64,000 nt of DNA from assembly GCA_002633005.1 (NCBI GenBank), contig NMRA01000001.1:4744184-4808183 (forward strand), given 5' to 3'. Shown here piece by piece: positions 45,101 through 50,475 of the stretch; the first letter of the stretch is position 1, and every line of letters starts with the position of its first letter. This DNA comes from Phoronis australis (lineage: Eukaryota > Phoronida > Phoronidae). The notes under the pieces are model-generated. The model saw nothing but the letters and a program-made list of their open reading frames with translations, was not told the DNA's origin and searched no databases. The position numbers were made by a program, and so were the translations under genes.

Positions 45101-46886
45101 GGCTAATTGTTAGCAATTCTGCAGTTATGTTATTGAAAGTCACTTCATGCAAGTTGCCAAGCAGTCTGTTGTAGACAGAGTTGTTTTCATATTGTGTTGT
45201 GGCTAACAATCAATCTTCATTACATTTATAGTATTTTGTTAATTTTCTCATTTGTATTTCTTTGCGCTTTGCTGCCATTTTAATGACTTTAGTTGTTATC
45301 TCTACTGCCTTATCACTTATGGATTGCCGAATTGAGGCCTTTCCCACTAGGAACACTTAACTTCGGTCTTGAATCGAAGTTAACACCACAAGTTCACTCC
45401 GAAGTAAAGAGGTGGATTTAACACCGAAGCATCTATGCTTGGCTACAGTGGGAACACTTAAAACTTCGATGTCATCAGAGTTATCTGCAGCGGTCACTGC
45501 TTGCCCTTGCTTGTGTTCTAATAATTATTATTTTGACATTCCGTTTCATTTTATCCATGAATTCGCTCGATTCTTAATTTTAAAAATTCACCAAATAAAG
45601 TACGCAAAACAAGTTCCCACCACATCATACTGCTTTTGTTTGGATCAGCTGTTAGCCTGCTCAAGAAGAGTAATATTGCATCTTCATTGTCCCAATGTGG
45701 CAACCGTTGGCTGCCTTTTGAAGTTGATGCTCTAGTTTCCATTTGGGGAGAGGGAAAGGTCCTTGCCATTTCTGATGGCAAGCACTGACAAAAACAGGAA
45801 GACATAATGACCAAAAGTCATATTAGCAATAACTTTGCTGAACTGTAATTCTTAAGCTGATGGGAACACTAGCACTCAACTCTGCAGTTAACCACAGTTA
45901 GCATCAAAGCTTCAGCAGTAGCGAAGTTAATTCTATGGGAAACGGCCTTTTGAGAGTGAAAATAGACCTGCAGTATATTTATAACTGAGGGTTTGCTTGG
46001 TGTTTCTTTCTTTTAGTTGAATACACTGCCTTGCTTCTGGTTTCCAGTGCATTTAGACTAGAATACATCGCGTTCAAATATAAGTTAAAGCCACTTATAG
46101 GTCTTTTTTCTTGTTTATTGTGATGTGTTGCTTACTGTTGTCTTGTCATGTTATTTCTCTGTATGTCTGGCTGGATGTCACTCTTTTCTCGCACACACGA
46201 GTGTCTACAGCACATCAACATCCTGGCCTTTTTAGCCTTGCCCCTAACTTAGTGCTGGTATGTTGCAGTACTAAGGTATTGGTTAGTAGCAAGTCATGCC
46301 ATGTCACAGTTAATTTATGTTGCAAAACTGAATCTCAAATTCATACTGCTTTAAGTTTTGTCTTCCTCAGCTACTGTATGTTACTTTCTAGAACCTAGTG
46401 TGTAATCGGTGCAATTTAACGACATTTAAAGTCATTAGAGGCTCTCTATGTGTATGTCCTGTAACGCGTTTTATAATTCTCTGTATTGTGTTTAAACCTT
46501 CATTACTTCAATTAATAAGATCAAAGGTGTCTTCTAACAGTTTCATCAGGTCGGCGAATAACAATTGACACAGGGAAATTCACTTTTATCATCAAAAAAC
46601 ACGTTAAATACCTGCATCTAGGTGTCGAAAATTTTCAGTAGGTATTAAACACTTTTTTGTATGGAAAAATGAATTTCCCTGTATCAAGGTTAAGGGTGGT
46701 TCACCTCACCGTTGCCAGTTGCTGAATACTGTCCACATAGACTGACCAATGCCTTCTGTGTTGTAGGGCCGTCCTCCACCTGACTACTACCCTCAGGCGG
46801 GACGAGGTGGACCTCCTCCAGGCCATGGTCAAGGAAGAGGTGGACATCGTCCAGAAAAGGTGGAAATGAAGCAGAGGCGGGTCTAG
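8851..46886 (+). CDS. ADAM10: ADAM10 / Kuzbanian disintegrin metalloprotease (whole gene, 18 coding exons)
   Basis: Membrane-anchored zinc endoprotease that in animals sheds ectodomains, including the S2 cut of Notch. Joining the exons listed separately gives 2565 nt, 854 aa with exon 18b, or 828 aa with exon 18a; human ADAM10 is 748 aa. Domains: signal peptide about 1-25; prodomain with unpaired Cys189; furin site RQKR 239-242; protease domain about 243-510 with [12 protein letters not shown] at 437-448 and Met-turn Met468; disintegrin from about 515 ([16 protein letters not shown]); Cys-rich region to about 750; membrane span about 757-775; basic, Pro-rich tail. All 17 junctions are phase-compatible with GT..AG sites. 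The exon 12 donor (GC|gtatcc) is weak. The start ATG is the first after an in-frame TGA at 8827-8829. Identity rests on collinear similarity through almost the whole protein. Regulation is not visible apart from alternative last exons. Confidence 0.95.
8969..9180. mobile_element. Short hAT-like MITE remnant with G-tract and single N
   Basis: The ends are inverted and similar: cagtggtggatttggg at the left, and ctggatctgcccctg at the right. Inside, a ~46-base block (G-run, then 'acaagag..cttgccctccccc') is present twice around an N at 9029. It is non-coding. The frames crossing it are low-complexity artefacts. Confidence 0.55.
9612..9747 (+). CDS. ADAM10: ADAM10 exon 2 (prodomain)
   Basis: Acceptor tttgcag, donor AG|GTGAGA, phases 1 to 2. 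Encodes [18 protein letters not shown].., then [12 protein letters not shown] and EFSAHGR, matching the conserved start of the ADAM10 prodomain (YIRHYE; HQRAKR; DFHAHGR). Confidence 0.95.
11283..11404 (+). CDS. ADAM10: ADAM10 exon 3 (prodomain)
   Basis: Acceptor ttttcag, donor GG|GTATGT. Encodes [10 protein letters not shown] and a segment ending in [10 protein letters not shown]. The HGRNFNLRL junction with exon 2 matches HGRHFNLRM of vertebrate ADAM10. Confidence 0.94.
12720..12891 (+). CDS. ADAM10: ADAM10 exon 4 (prodomain)
   Basis: Acceptor ctcgtag, donor AG|GTAAGT. Encodes [20 protein letters not shown].. and [16 protein letters not shown], corresponding to the SHGSVIDGRFEG and PFHSVIYHEDDIN prodomain motifs. 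About 90 bases after the donor an 81-base tandem array starts. Confidence 0.95.
12981..13378. repeat. 81-bp tandem array, five copies, alternating A/B types
   Basis: The units begin at successive 'ctaacagcagta' positions 12983, 13064, 13145, 13226 and 13307, exactly 81 bases apart. Copies 1, 3 and 5 share one variant (gactaacagcagtat) and copies 2 and 4 another (ttctaacagcagtaccgg). So the array grew as 162-base dimers. It lies in ADAM10 intron 4, close to the exon 4 donor. Confidence 0.95.
13440..13530. mobile_element. ~90 bp palindromic MITE fragment
   Basis: The left part, agctgtgtttagacagatgctt then ctagtgcaag, is mirrored by cttgcactag then gtgtttacctggacacagct. It is a near-complete hairpin with no coding capacity. 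The 'tgttcagac/ttcacac' style ends recur at 31875, 37493 and 45344, suggesting related inverted-repeat families in these introns. Confidence 0.6.
14292..14391 (+). CDS. ADAM10: ADAM10 exon 5 (prodomain, cysteine-switch region)
   Basis: Acceptor ttttcag, donor CAG|GTAATT, ending in phase 0. Encodes [20 protein letters not shown] and a short helix ending VVQQQ. Cys189 lies where vertebrate ADAM10 has its single prodomain Cys (GGCADHSVFERM), the candidate zinc-capping residue. Confidence 0.9.
14530..14930. mobile_element. Degenerate foldback-type element
   Basis: Repeated 'actcacaaact/gactcacaatg' words on the left half and complementary 'tgtttatgagtct/tgagtcttg' words on the right half resemble the arms of the foldback elements at 22072 and 23261, strongly diverged. 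Non-coding. Confidence 0.4.
14929..15105. repeat. Tandem repeat, about four ~50 bp units
   Basis: Units share 'catgagtgcagc..ccatgttgtttatgtgaga(t/g)act'. Intronic (ADAM10 intron 5), non-coding. Confidence 0.75.
15794..15979 (+). CDS. ADAM10: ADAM10 exon 6 (furin site and start of protease domain)
   Basis: 62 codons, phase 0 at both ends; acceptor aatgaag, donor ACG|GTACAG. It carries the proprotein convertase site RQKR (239-242), followed by [20 protein letters not shown], matching vertebrate RKKR and NTCQLYIQTDHLFF. The acceptor has a weak pyrimidine tract. A tandem array starts across the donor. Confidence 0.94.
15971..16198. repeat. ~58 bp tandem array spanning the exon 6 donor, four copies
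   Basis: Unit 1 begins inside the exon: ggcactacg|gtacaggcagatg. Later units read agcaccacg|atacagacagatg, accata|gtacatgcag and accata|gtacaggcag. About 8 bases of exon end plus the donor are therefore part of the repeated unit. Only the first copy keeps a coding exon in front. Confidence 0.9.
16456..16608 (+). CDS. ADAM10: ADAM10 exon 7 (protease domain)
   Basis: 51 codons, phase 0 at both ends; long T-tract acceptor tttttcag, donor AAG|GTTGGT. Encodes [20 protein letters not shown] and ISFTVYRMK, matching the ADAM10 segment VIAQISSHVKAIDTIY and ISFMVKRI. Confidence 0.94.
16660..17022. repeat. Dispersed ~360 bp repeat, copy 1
   Basis: Same-orientation relative of 63432-63785, nearly collinear from 'cttaacttcaacggaat' to 'ggcactag..ggctcaga'. 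No terminal inverted repeat or promoter boxes recognised. Here it lies in ADAM10 intron 7, and the other copy lies in an ILF2 intron. Confidence 0.85.
17686..17768. repeat. GGGA/GGAC purine microsatellite
   Basis: Imperfect 'gagggagggacggaaa' units, four to five copies, all purine apart from C. Intronic. Confidence 0.9.
19016..19211 (+). CDS. ADAM10: ADAM10 exon 8 (protease domain)
   Basis: Acceptor tttacag, donor A|GTAAGT. Encodes a segment ending in [15 protein letters not shown] and [13 protein letters not shown], nearly identical to vertebrate [16 protein letters not shown] and VLGLAWVGAPSG. Two extra Cys-bearing stretches (AACDDND, PFCKKN) precede it and have no obvious vertebrate counterpart. 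They may form an added disulfide. Confidence 0.96.
22072..22471. mobile_element. 400 bp foldback element, copy A
   Basis: A large palindrome: aaggtacctaaactac at the left end is the exact complement of gtagtttaggtacctt at the right end, and the ~190-base arms pair almost throughout around a centre near 22272. The arms are built of short related words (cacggactcat, cacaaacacggg). No open reading frame and no clear target-site duplication. Confidence 0.9.
22124..23086. repeat. ~1 kb segmental duplication, copy A
   Basis: Matches 23261-24238 in direct orientation. The right part contains a frame intact at 23923-24129 in copy B (ending [16 protein letters not shown]). Copy A carries the same region, but I recognise no domain. 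Copy B starts right after a single N at 23260, so a haplotype artefact is likely. Confidence 0.9.
23261..24238. repeat. ~1 kb segmental duplication, copy B (with truncated foldback)
   Basis: Begins inside the left foldback arm directly after N 23260. The foldback part ends at 23634 with the same 'taggtacctt' terminus, followed by the same flank as copy A. The ~170 bases before the N (23087-23259) are unique. Confidence 0.9.
24943..25170 (-). mobile_element. Inverted-repeat element fragment, related to 31330-31525 in reverse
   Basis: Starts 'cctttcatactaacatcg' and contains 'ggtttggggagttgtgg' and 'cggtcctatcgaagtaatcgccaggagccactg'. These are reverse complements of blocks at 31330-31525 ('agtggctcctagcgat', 'ctacaactccccaaaac', 'attagtatgg'). 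Non-coding MITE-type sequence. Confidence 0.65.
27130..27390. mobile_element. Small hAT-like MITE (CAGGGGCGGATCC end)
   Basis: Left end caggggcggatccgggatat; right end tatatcagccactgcttctg, an imperfect inverted match. Same end type as the element at 8969. Non-coding, 261 bases. Confidence 0.55.
29151..29430. repeat. Tandem duplication of ~100 bp
   Basis: 'gcccactgttgagtgaagac' to 'cttagacatggcatcacatgtt' occurs at 29154-29256 and again at 29329-29432, with a ~70 bp spacer. Intronic, non-coding. Confidence 0.85.
30018..30023 (+). promoter_or_regulatory. TATA box of the U6 gene
   Basis: TATAAG lies 31 to 26 bases before the U6 start, the position expected in RNA polymerase III type 3 promoters. 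The proximal sequence element expected near -60 cannot be identified by eye because it differs between phyla. Confidence 0.75.
30049..30155 (+). ncRNA. U6: U6 spliceosomal snRNA
   Basis: Catalytic core RNA of the major spliceosome. The 107 bases align end to end with animal U6. The region from AAAATTGGAACGATACAGAG to GCGTTCCATA is the same as I know it from vertebrates, including ACAGAGA and AGC (catalytic, U4/U2 pairing) and the internal stem-loop. It ends in T7, a pol III terminator and the U-tail/Lsm site. The 5' stem reads GUACU/AGUAC instead of GUGCU/AGCAC, a paired change that keeps the stem. With a correctly spaced TATA box it looks functional. It sits in the sense orientation inside ADAM10 intron 8. 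Confidence 0.97.
31330..31525 (+). mobile_element. Inverted-repeat element fragment just upstream of ADAM10 exon 9
   Basis: Reverse-complement relative of 24943-25170. It ends about 60 bases before the exon 9 acceptor. In the degenerate exon 9 copy at 51.3 kb most of this element is absent. Confidence 0.6.
31586..31758 (+). CDS. ADAM10: ADAM10 exon 9 (zinc-binding helix)
   Basis: Acceptor ttgacag, donor AGT|GTAAGT, ending phase 0. Encodes [28 protein letters not shown] and [18 protein letters not shown]. His437, Glu438 and His441 are the first two zinc ligands and the catalytic base. The third ligand, His447, is the first codon of the next exon. A diverged partial copy lies at 51334-51441. 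Confidence 0.97.
31875..32256. mobile_element. ~380 bp MITE in ADAM10 intron 9
   Basis: Left end taagctgggttcagatcaac; right end ggtgtgaacagggtatta, an imperfect inverted pair. Internal 'ggtttttaaattg/aactggttttaaacc' halves are loosely palindromic. Non-coding. Confidence 0.5.
32389..32581 (+). CDS. ADAM10: ADAM10 exon 10 (third zinc ligand, Met-turn)
   Basis: Acceptor atttcag, donor T|GTGAGT. Begins HD (completing HExxHxxGxxHD) and continues [18 protein letters not shown] and [10 protein letters not shown], matching GNYIMYARATSGDKLNN and FSLCSIRNIS. Met468 is the Met-turn residue. Confidence 0.97.
33086..33245 (+). CDS. ADAM10: ADAM10 exon 11 (disintegrin start)
   Basis: Acceptor tttgcag, donor AG|GTAAGC. 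Encodes [23 protein letters not shown] and KRSAGAQC, matching [17 protein letters not shown] and the disintegrin cysteine pattern. The last 27 bases and the donor are repeated twice more downstream. Confidence 0.96.
33219..33440. repeat. 65-bp tandem array containing the exon 11 end and donor, 3.4 copies
   Basis: 'taaac' starts fall at 33219, 33284, 33349 and 33414, exactly 65 apart. Each unit holds the last 27 exon bases, the donor (cag|gtaagc) and 38 bases of intron. The downstream donors are intact copies. In all but the first, reading through the upstream donor meets an immediate in-frame TAA, so only the first gives full-length protein. Confidence 0.97.
34401..34556. repeat. 78-bp tandem duplication before ADAM10 exon 12
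   Basis: 'cttgtgttgcagtatgc' occurs at 34401 and 34479, and both copies run to 'gtctact'. Each contains a decoy acceptor (gttgcag). The true acceptor (tttcag) is fused to the second copy. Confidence 0.92.
34561..34665 (+). CDS. ADAM10: ADAM10 exon 12 (disintegrin/Cys-rich)
   Basis: 105 nt, phases 2 to 2, so skipping would preserve frame. Encodes [14 protein letters not shown].. and CANESTC, matching SPSQGPCCTAQCAF and CAREGIC. The donor GC|GTATCC is poor, but it is the only one that restores frame with exon 13. If it is not used the frame stays open for about 96 more codons. Confidence 0.88.
34693..34884. repeat. 48-bp tandem array after exon 12, four copies, open in the exon frame
   Basis: 'ggcca(a/g)ttgtaggg' at 34693, 34741, 34789 and 34837, exactly 48 apart. 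Being a multiple of three, it reads in the exon 12 frame as 16-residue units ([16 protein letters not shown] type), followed by a unique stretch and stop at 34954. Confidence 0.95.
36419..36503 (+). CDS. ADAM10: ADAM10 exon 13 (Cys-rich)
   Basis: Acceptor ctttcag, donor GGG|GTAAGT. Encodes [20 protein letters not shown] and TQTCQSG, matching LCPASDPKPNFTDCN and TQVCINGQC. Confidence 0.93.
36834..36954 (+). CDS. ADAM10: ADAM10 exon 14 (Cys-rich)
   Basis: Acceptor tttacag, donor C|GTAAGT. Encodes [18 protein letters not shown] and DLCYVSCK, parallel to QCAGSICEKYGLEECTC and ELCHVCC. Confidence 0.93.
37283..37402 (+). CDS. ADAM10: ADAM10 exon 15 (Cys-rich)
   Basis: Acceptor gttccag, donor G|GTAATA. 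Encodes [18 protein letters not shown] and [10 protein letters not shown]. It occupies the place of vertebrate MDPSTCASTGSVQW..TLQPG; similarity is modest but phases and flanks fit. Confidence 0.85.
37493..38235. mobile_element. ~740 bp inverted-repeat element in ADAM10 intron 15
   Basis: Left end agccccgttcagatg..; right end ..catcaccatgtaaacagggct, an imperfect inverted pair, with internal inverted 'tatacacc..cgggtgtaaa' and 'acactcgtgtgtaaa' motifs. No transposase. Confidence 0.5.
38992..39131 (+). CDS. ADAM10: ADAM10 exon 16 (Cys-rich end, stalk)
   Basis: Acceptor acccag, donor ACT|GTATGT. Encodes [16 protein letters not shown] and [15 protein letters not shown].., nearly identical to SPCNDFRGYCDVFMRC and [15 protein letters not shown]. 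Confidence 0.97.
39240..41218. repeat. Degenerate ~150 bp tandem repeat field ('CTAGTGGC' repeats)
   Basis: About eleven occurrences of 'c(a/c)(c/t)ctagtggc(c/a)(a/g)tttt' roughly 130-180 bases apart (near 39375, 39765, 39915, 40075, 40217, 40347, 40507, 40655, 40805, 40985 and 41132), joined by 'tgtatctcc(t/a)aa' and 'aaatttagcac' blocks. It alternates between 'gcaccatctagtggccattt' and 'gtgccccctagtggcaattt' types, a two-unit higher-order pattern. Some frames stay open by composition; no protein recognised. Confidence 0.85.
40565..41218. repeat. 325-328 bp direct duplication around a single N (40893)
   Basis: 40565-40892 and 40894-41218 are near identical ('caggatctttattaaat' to 'caacgctccatg'), with one N between them. 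It has the form of an assembly join in which both sides were kept. Confidence 0.9.
41462..41644 (+). CDS. ADAM10: ADAM10 exon 17 (transmembrane segment and tail)
   Basis: 61 codons, phase 0 to 0; acceptor cttacag, donor CGG|GTGAGC. Encodes [20 protein letters not shown], then [15 protein letters not shown], matching HWWAVLLMGIALIMLMAGFI and [13 protein letters not shown]. The basic Pro/Gln-rich start of the tail follows. Both alternative last exons begin in phase 0 and can join here. Confidence 0.97.
41891..42401. repeat. 17-bp pyrimidine-rich minisatellite before exon 18a (with 164 N gap)
   Basis: Units of the form ttcctctcccgctgcac/gcgcc repeat on both sides of an N run at 42034-42197 and decay into variants up to ~15 bases before the exon 18a acceptor. 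The + strand is almost entirely C/T. Long frames on both strands here (up to 233 aa) follow from a 17-base unit lacking stops and are not genes. Confidence 0.95.
42417..42458 (+). CDS. ADAM10: ADAM10 alternative last exon 18a (short tail)
   Basis: Acceptor tgtttcag in phase 0 after exon 17. Encodes [13 protein letters not shown] and TAA, giving an 828-residue protein. The C-terminus Ser-Thr-Arg-Ile fits a class I PDZ ligand (S/T-x-hydrophobic). The frame, splice phase and basic character fit a tail, but there is no homology support. It could instead be a poison exon. No other AATAAA is seen before that at 42753-42758, which lies in the adjoining MITE. Confidence 0.5.
   Translation, partial: RATAKSQAQSTRI
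42672..43183. mobile_element. 512 bp non-autonomous hAT-like element
   Basis: Perfect 12-base terminal inverted repeats: CAGGGCTTGGAA ... TTCCAAGCCCTG, flanked by direct TATTAT at 42666-42671 and 43184-43189. Extended inverted similarity follows (ttccacggaaacgcgg / cgcggaaatttttacgg type). CAGGG ends are typical of hAT elements; the flanking repeat seen is 6 bases rather than the usual 8. No transposase. Confidence 0.85.
42753..42758 (+). promoter_or_regulatory. Possible poly(A) signal for the exon 18a transcript
   Basis: AATAAA about 300 bases after the exon 18a stop, inside the hAT-like element. Usage is untested. Confidence 0.3.
44280..44845. repeat. ~50 bp minisatellite interrupted by an insertion
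   Basis: Units of 'ggatgcattgggacttggagacctaggtactgggtgtat', about six before and three after a ~160 base unrelated block (44560-44718). The block contains 'caacaaacaataaaaaatatgttgtttgttg', a short hairpin. Non-coding. Confidence 0.85.
45344..45945. mobile_element. ~600 bp MITE with GGCC-TTTCCCA ends
   Basis: Left end ggcctttcccactaggaacac..cttaacttcg; right end cgaagttaattctatgggaaacggcc, imperfectly inverted. Internal 'tggttaactgcagttgag'-like blocks are also mirrored. No coding capacity. Confidence 0.6.
46767..46886 (+). CDS. ADAM10: ADAM10 last exon 18b (long tail)
   Basis: Acceptor tgttgtag, phase 0, 39 codons plus TAG. Encodes [20 protein letters not shown].., then [16 protein letters not shown]. 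It gives the 854-residue form. PPDY fits the PPxY WW-domain ligand pattern, the segment is Pro/Gly/Arg-rich like the vertebrate tail, and it ends in basic residues as vertebrate ADAM10 does. It is probably the main last exon. Confidence 0.85.
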   Translation, partial: GRPPPDYYPQAGRGGPPPGHGQGRGGHRPEKVEMKQRRV

Positions 46887-47990
46887 ACTGGCTGGTCATG
46901 CTGGTCTGCAAGTGATCACGATGTTAACGATAGATATGTCTGTCACCTAGCGTGGTGAATCACTGGTTGGATGTCTATGTTCCTTTGTATTTGTATAAAA
47001 ATGTACGCACATGGCCTTGTTGTGGTTCCTCCAATAGGTGGAGCTGTGTGTGCCAGAAGATAAGCTGTATAGACATCTGTCCACTACTCTCGAAACAACT
47101 TCACCTGGGAAATGAGATGCAAGGCTACACCAATGCTTATCTAAAATTTCTACTCCCGTTTCCCTCATGTATTCATACTTGTAATAATTGACACAGTCAT
47201 GAAAGGTCAAGTTAGGCTCTCGTTTCATTTTCTTAGCCATACTCTAGAGGCTATTCCGCAAATCTCTGCCAGGTTACAATTGGAGAAACCTTAGAAAGGT
47301 GGTTACGTATGGTCTGATGTCAGACTGTTAGTTGTTGTCATAGGCTGCCTGTCATCATATCGTGCTCTAAACGGTCTCTCAGTGTGTTTTCACATGTCTC
47401 TGTAATATTGATACGTGTTTTGTGAAGTGATCAGTAAGGTCCACTACAATGAATACATTTCATTGGTTGTGTCTGATATATTCTGTGTGGTCCAATGAAC
47501 AAGAGAAGGCATAAATAGCTAAAACTTAATCCTAATCTACAAAATGTAGCCCGTCTCCTAGGATGTTACTGTCAGTATAAGTGCCTAATTTATTTATCTT
47601 CCATATTTGTAAAACATGTCTGAATCTTCGTGTCATTGTGTATTGCAACCATTTATGTACATAGTGTACAGTTTCTATTGACAGCTCTACTTATACAAGG
47701 TGTATTTAATATTTCAATGATTTTAATAACTTCTACTCGAGGTCTAATTATTATAGTTTGTGTTAGCTATGAAGCCATTCAACTTAGTGGTTAGTTGTTT
47801 TTTTTTTGGTTCGGTTTATTTTAAACATTTCCAAGTGTACTTAAGTATGTAGTGGTGTTTGCACATGTCATCCACTCTTGCATGTAACTATATAGTATAG
47901 TTACGTCAACTTAGGGGTTAAGTGAGACACGTACCGATTCTGTCCAATTTTCAAAAAAGCATAATAAATATGTGTCTGCTGTTATTTTCT
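46887..47990 (+). other. ADAM10: Probable ADAM10 3' UTR
   Basis: The sequence from the exon 18b stop to the first AATAAA downstream. No competing gene is recognised. The 3' end is inferred from the signal only. Confidence 0.5.
47963..47968 (+). promoter_or_regulatory. ADAM10: Poly(A) signal, ADAM10
   Basis: First AATAAA after the exon 18b stop, about 1.1 kb on. A second is at 48398-48403. Confidence 0.45.
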
Positions 47991-48612
47991 CATTTTGTTG
48001 GTTTCAGGGCTTCAAATTCATTCTTGTTTGTAATCACTCTAGTACATAATTGTGTGCCTCAGTCTTCTTCGTTACATTTTATTTGCGACTGCTTGATTGT
48101 AATGAAATGGTGTTTTTGTCTAATATACGCAGGAAGCTAATAATATCTCAGTTTATACCTTTTGCATTACCTTTTGTCTGTTGGGTTTTCAACAGCCAAT
48201 TAGTGCGAGAACATGTGAACAGTCACGATAGTTCGCCACCCGAGATGCAAACATTGCTGATCAAATCATATATGTACAGGGGAAAAGTGGTCCTGCTTAT
48301 CAGTGAAAGCAGGTGGTCGACTTAACGGTCAGCTGGACTAACCACTACCAAGTGAATGGAATAGATTTTCTTAAATAGTATTTAACATGAATTTACAAAT
48401 AAACGTGGAATGTGTGGGTGACCTGGCATGCGACTTTATTAATACAGAGACCACCACTGGACATTAGCGAACATTCAACTGCAGTCAATGTGCTTACTGG
48501 AGCATCAAGTCTTGTCTCTTAACATCAAGAGTATATTGCAAAACAACTGTTGCCAACCTTGACACCCCTTTGAATGCGTCAGACATTGCGAATGAAGCAT
48601 AATGCGCACTTA

Positions 48613-49169
48613 GGGCGGTTCCAGTAAAATCTGTGTTGGAGGGGGGAGGCAGTTGTAATAAAAAATTTACGGGTGGTTGTGTTTGATTTAAATTTAAAAC
48701 GGCTGTTGATCATACTTCAAGAAAACAAAAAGTTGCAGGTCGTTGTTGTTTTATTGTGCCATTAATGCTTGATGGTGGGTAATTTCAGTATTATAAACAA
48801 TCCGCACAGAATTAACAACTAAAACAAAAACGCAACTTGCAAATAGCTCCGTCTTTTTCACTCCCTCCGATCTCCCCATTGGCATGCCCATGACACCAGT
48901 CAACCACAGGCACTCGAATTTCTCGATGGCTAATAACCATATATAAGAAACATGTTTTCTTAGCAATGAATAACGTCAGTGGTTATCGAGGAACAGATAA
49001 ACTCGAGTGCCTGTGCAGTCAACCACAAGAACAACAAAAAATTACGGGTGATTGCATTTCAAACTTATAAAAAATTACAGGTGGTGGGCTGAAGAAATAA
49101 ATGAAAAATATCTGGTGAGTGCGAAAAAATTGCCTTCCCCCTCCAATACAGATTTTACTGCAACAGCCC
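48613..49169. mobile_element. 557 bp PIF/Harbinger-like MITE
   Basis: About 38-base inverted ends: gggcggttccagtaaaatct at the left, and agattttactgcaacagccc at the right, continuing into ggaggggg / ccccctcc. Direct TTA flanks lie at 48610-48612 and 49170-49172. The 3-base TTA duplication and G-rich ends fit PIF/Harbinger. No transposase. Confidence 0.8.
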
Positions 49170-49385
49170 TTAGTTAACTTGAGACCGATAACAATGAGTC
49201 AATTACAGGGCCTTTTTCTGGATGCACGTTAACATTGTGTCCGTGTTTGACATTCGTGGTGTTCACGATGACGAGGTGAAAATTAGTGATCTCAACTTAA
49301 TCTTAAAGTTGTGTTAAAAGACAAGGCTGCTGACAGTTAGTACAGAGTGGGCCTGGGGTGTCCTTGCGCAGCTGTCGAAACAGGT

Positions 49386-49590
49386 TGTCGTAGGCCTATT
49401 TACACACGTCCATATTACTGGACTAATCTCGTGCCTTTAAGCACAGCTTCACATACAACCACAGAAGCGTCAATGCATCCATGTCACTAAAAATGCTGAT
49501 TGTTAGATAACAAAATTAGGAATTCCTTTGTTCCTACATGTAAGTACATGTCCATCACGTCTAGCCAAATCTCGTCAACTGCTTGTCCGA
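49386..49590. repeat. ~200 bp segment duplicated at 51449-51655
   Basis: The two copies share 'tgcctttaagcacagcttcacatacaacca', 'ttcctttgttcctacatgtaag' and 'tctagccaaatctcg', in the same orientation about 2 kb apart, with moderate divergence. At 51.4 kb the copy is fused to a degenerate ADAM10 exon 9. Confidence 0.88.
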
Positions 49591-49938
49591 GTTTCCGATC
49601 GGTCAGCTGATTGGTTAATGTACTGAACTAGCCAATAGTGTTAAAGTATTACGATGACGTATTTACAACGAAATGTTCTGATTGTTCTGAATTTACCAGG
49701 TGGAATTGGTTTCCGGTCTGTACGCTGATTGGCTATTGTCAGTGAACTAGCCAATAGCGTTAAATTATTACGATGACGTACTTGCAACGAAATGTTCTGA
49801 TTGTTCTGAATTTACCAGGTGGAATTGGTTTCCGGTCTGTACGCTGATTGGCTATTGTCAGTGAACTAGCCAATAGCGTTAAATTATTACGATGACGTAG
49901 TTGCAACGAAATGTTCTGATTGTTCTGAATTATACACA
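49591..49938. repeat. 118/119-bp tandem array with CCAAT and CRE-like sites, 2.9 copies
   Basis: Unit starts ('gtttccg') at 49591, 49709 and 49828. Every unit contains ctgattgg (inverted CCAAT), agccaatag (CCAAT) and gatgacgta (CRE/ATF-like), followed by 'caacgaaatgttctgattgttctgaa'. Copies 2 and 3 are nearly identical. It may be an amplified promoter fragment, but no gene start was identified. Confidence 0.92.
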
Positions 49939-50343
49939 GGGAGTTTCTAGGCGAGATCCCGTACCCCACCCCCACGTAACATTCTTGATCCGCTAGTAGT
50001 ATAGCAATAATCTTTATTTAAAAGTGAGGAATAACAACGAAACATTAGCACAAGTGCAATTATCCGACAATTTTTAAAAATCTACAAACTGAAATTACCG
50101 TACAACCTAAAATGCAAGCTAAATACAGCAGTATACTTAAACCTAAATGAAGGCGCTTTTTATTGCCCATCTTTCCAGAGATTTTTATTTTATCTTTATG
50201 TTATTTGTACACTCATATTTCTGTACCTTATCAGTCATAATAAATGACCTTATATCGCCTATACACGGTCTCCTTTGTATCTCTGGAAAAGGCGGAGCTT
50301 GCGACGCCCGGCACCTATTATTTTCGGGACATATTCCCGGCGA

Positions 50344-50475
50344 ACACTATAAATACAGAAGTACATATACCGGCATACGGGGTGTGCTGTACGGTAGTGA
50401 GTTCTCATTTAATTGTCGATGACAACGAGTTCCACACTGGCAAAGTACCGTTATGGGAGATAGAGTCACCCGCGT
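50344..50475 (+). promoter_or_regulatory. Possible TATA promoter and first exon, unassigned
   Basis: CTATAAATA at 50347-50355 lies in a GC-richer patch, and 120 bases on a strong donor context (ccgc|gtaagt at 50476) occurs. A frame through this stretch (50244-50477) has no recognisable domain. It may be a small unannotated transcript start between ADAM10 and ILF2, or a chance match. Confidence 0.25.

Larger units (their letters stand above)
43184..46766. other. ADAM10 last intron, remainder
   Basis: Apart from the minisatellite at 44280-44845 and the element at 45344-45945 I see no exon or RNA. The short frames here have no recognisable domain. Confidence 0.6.
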
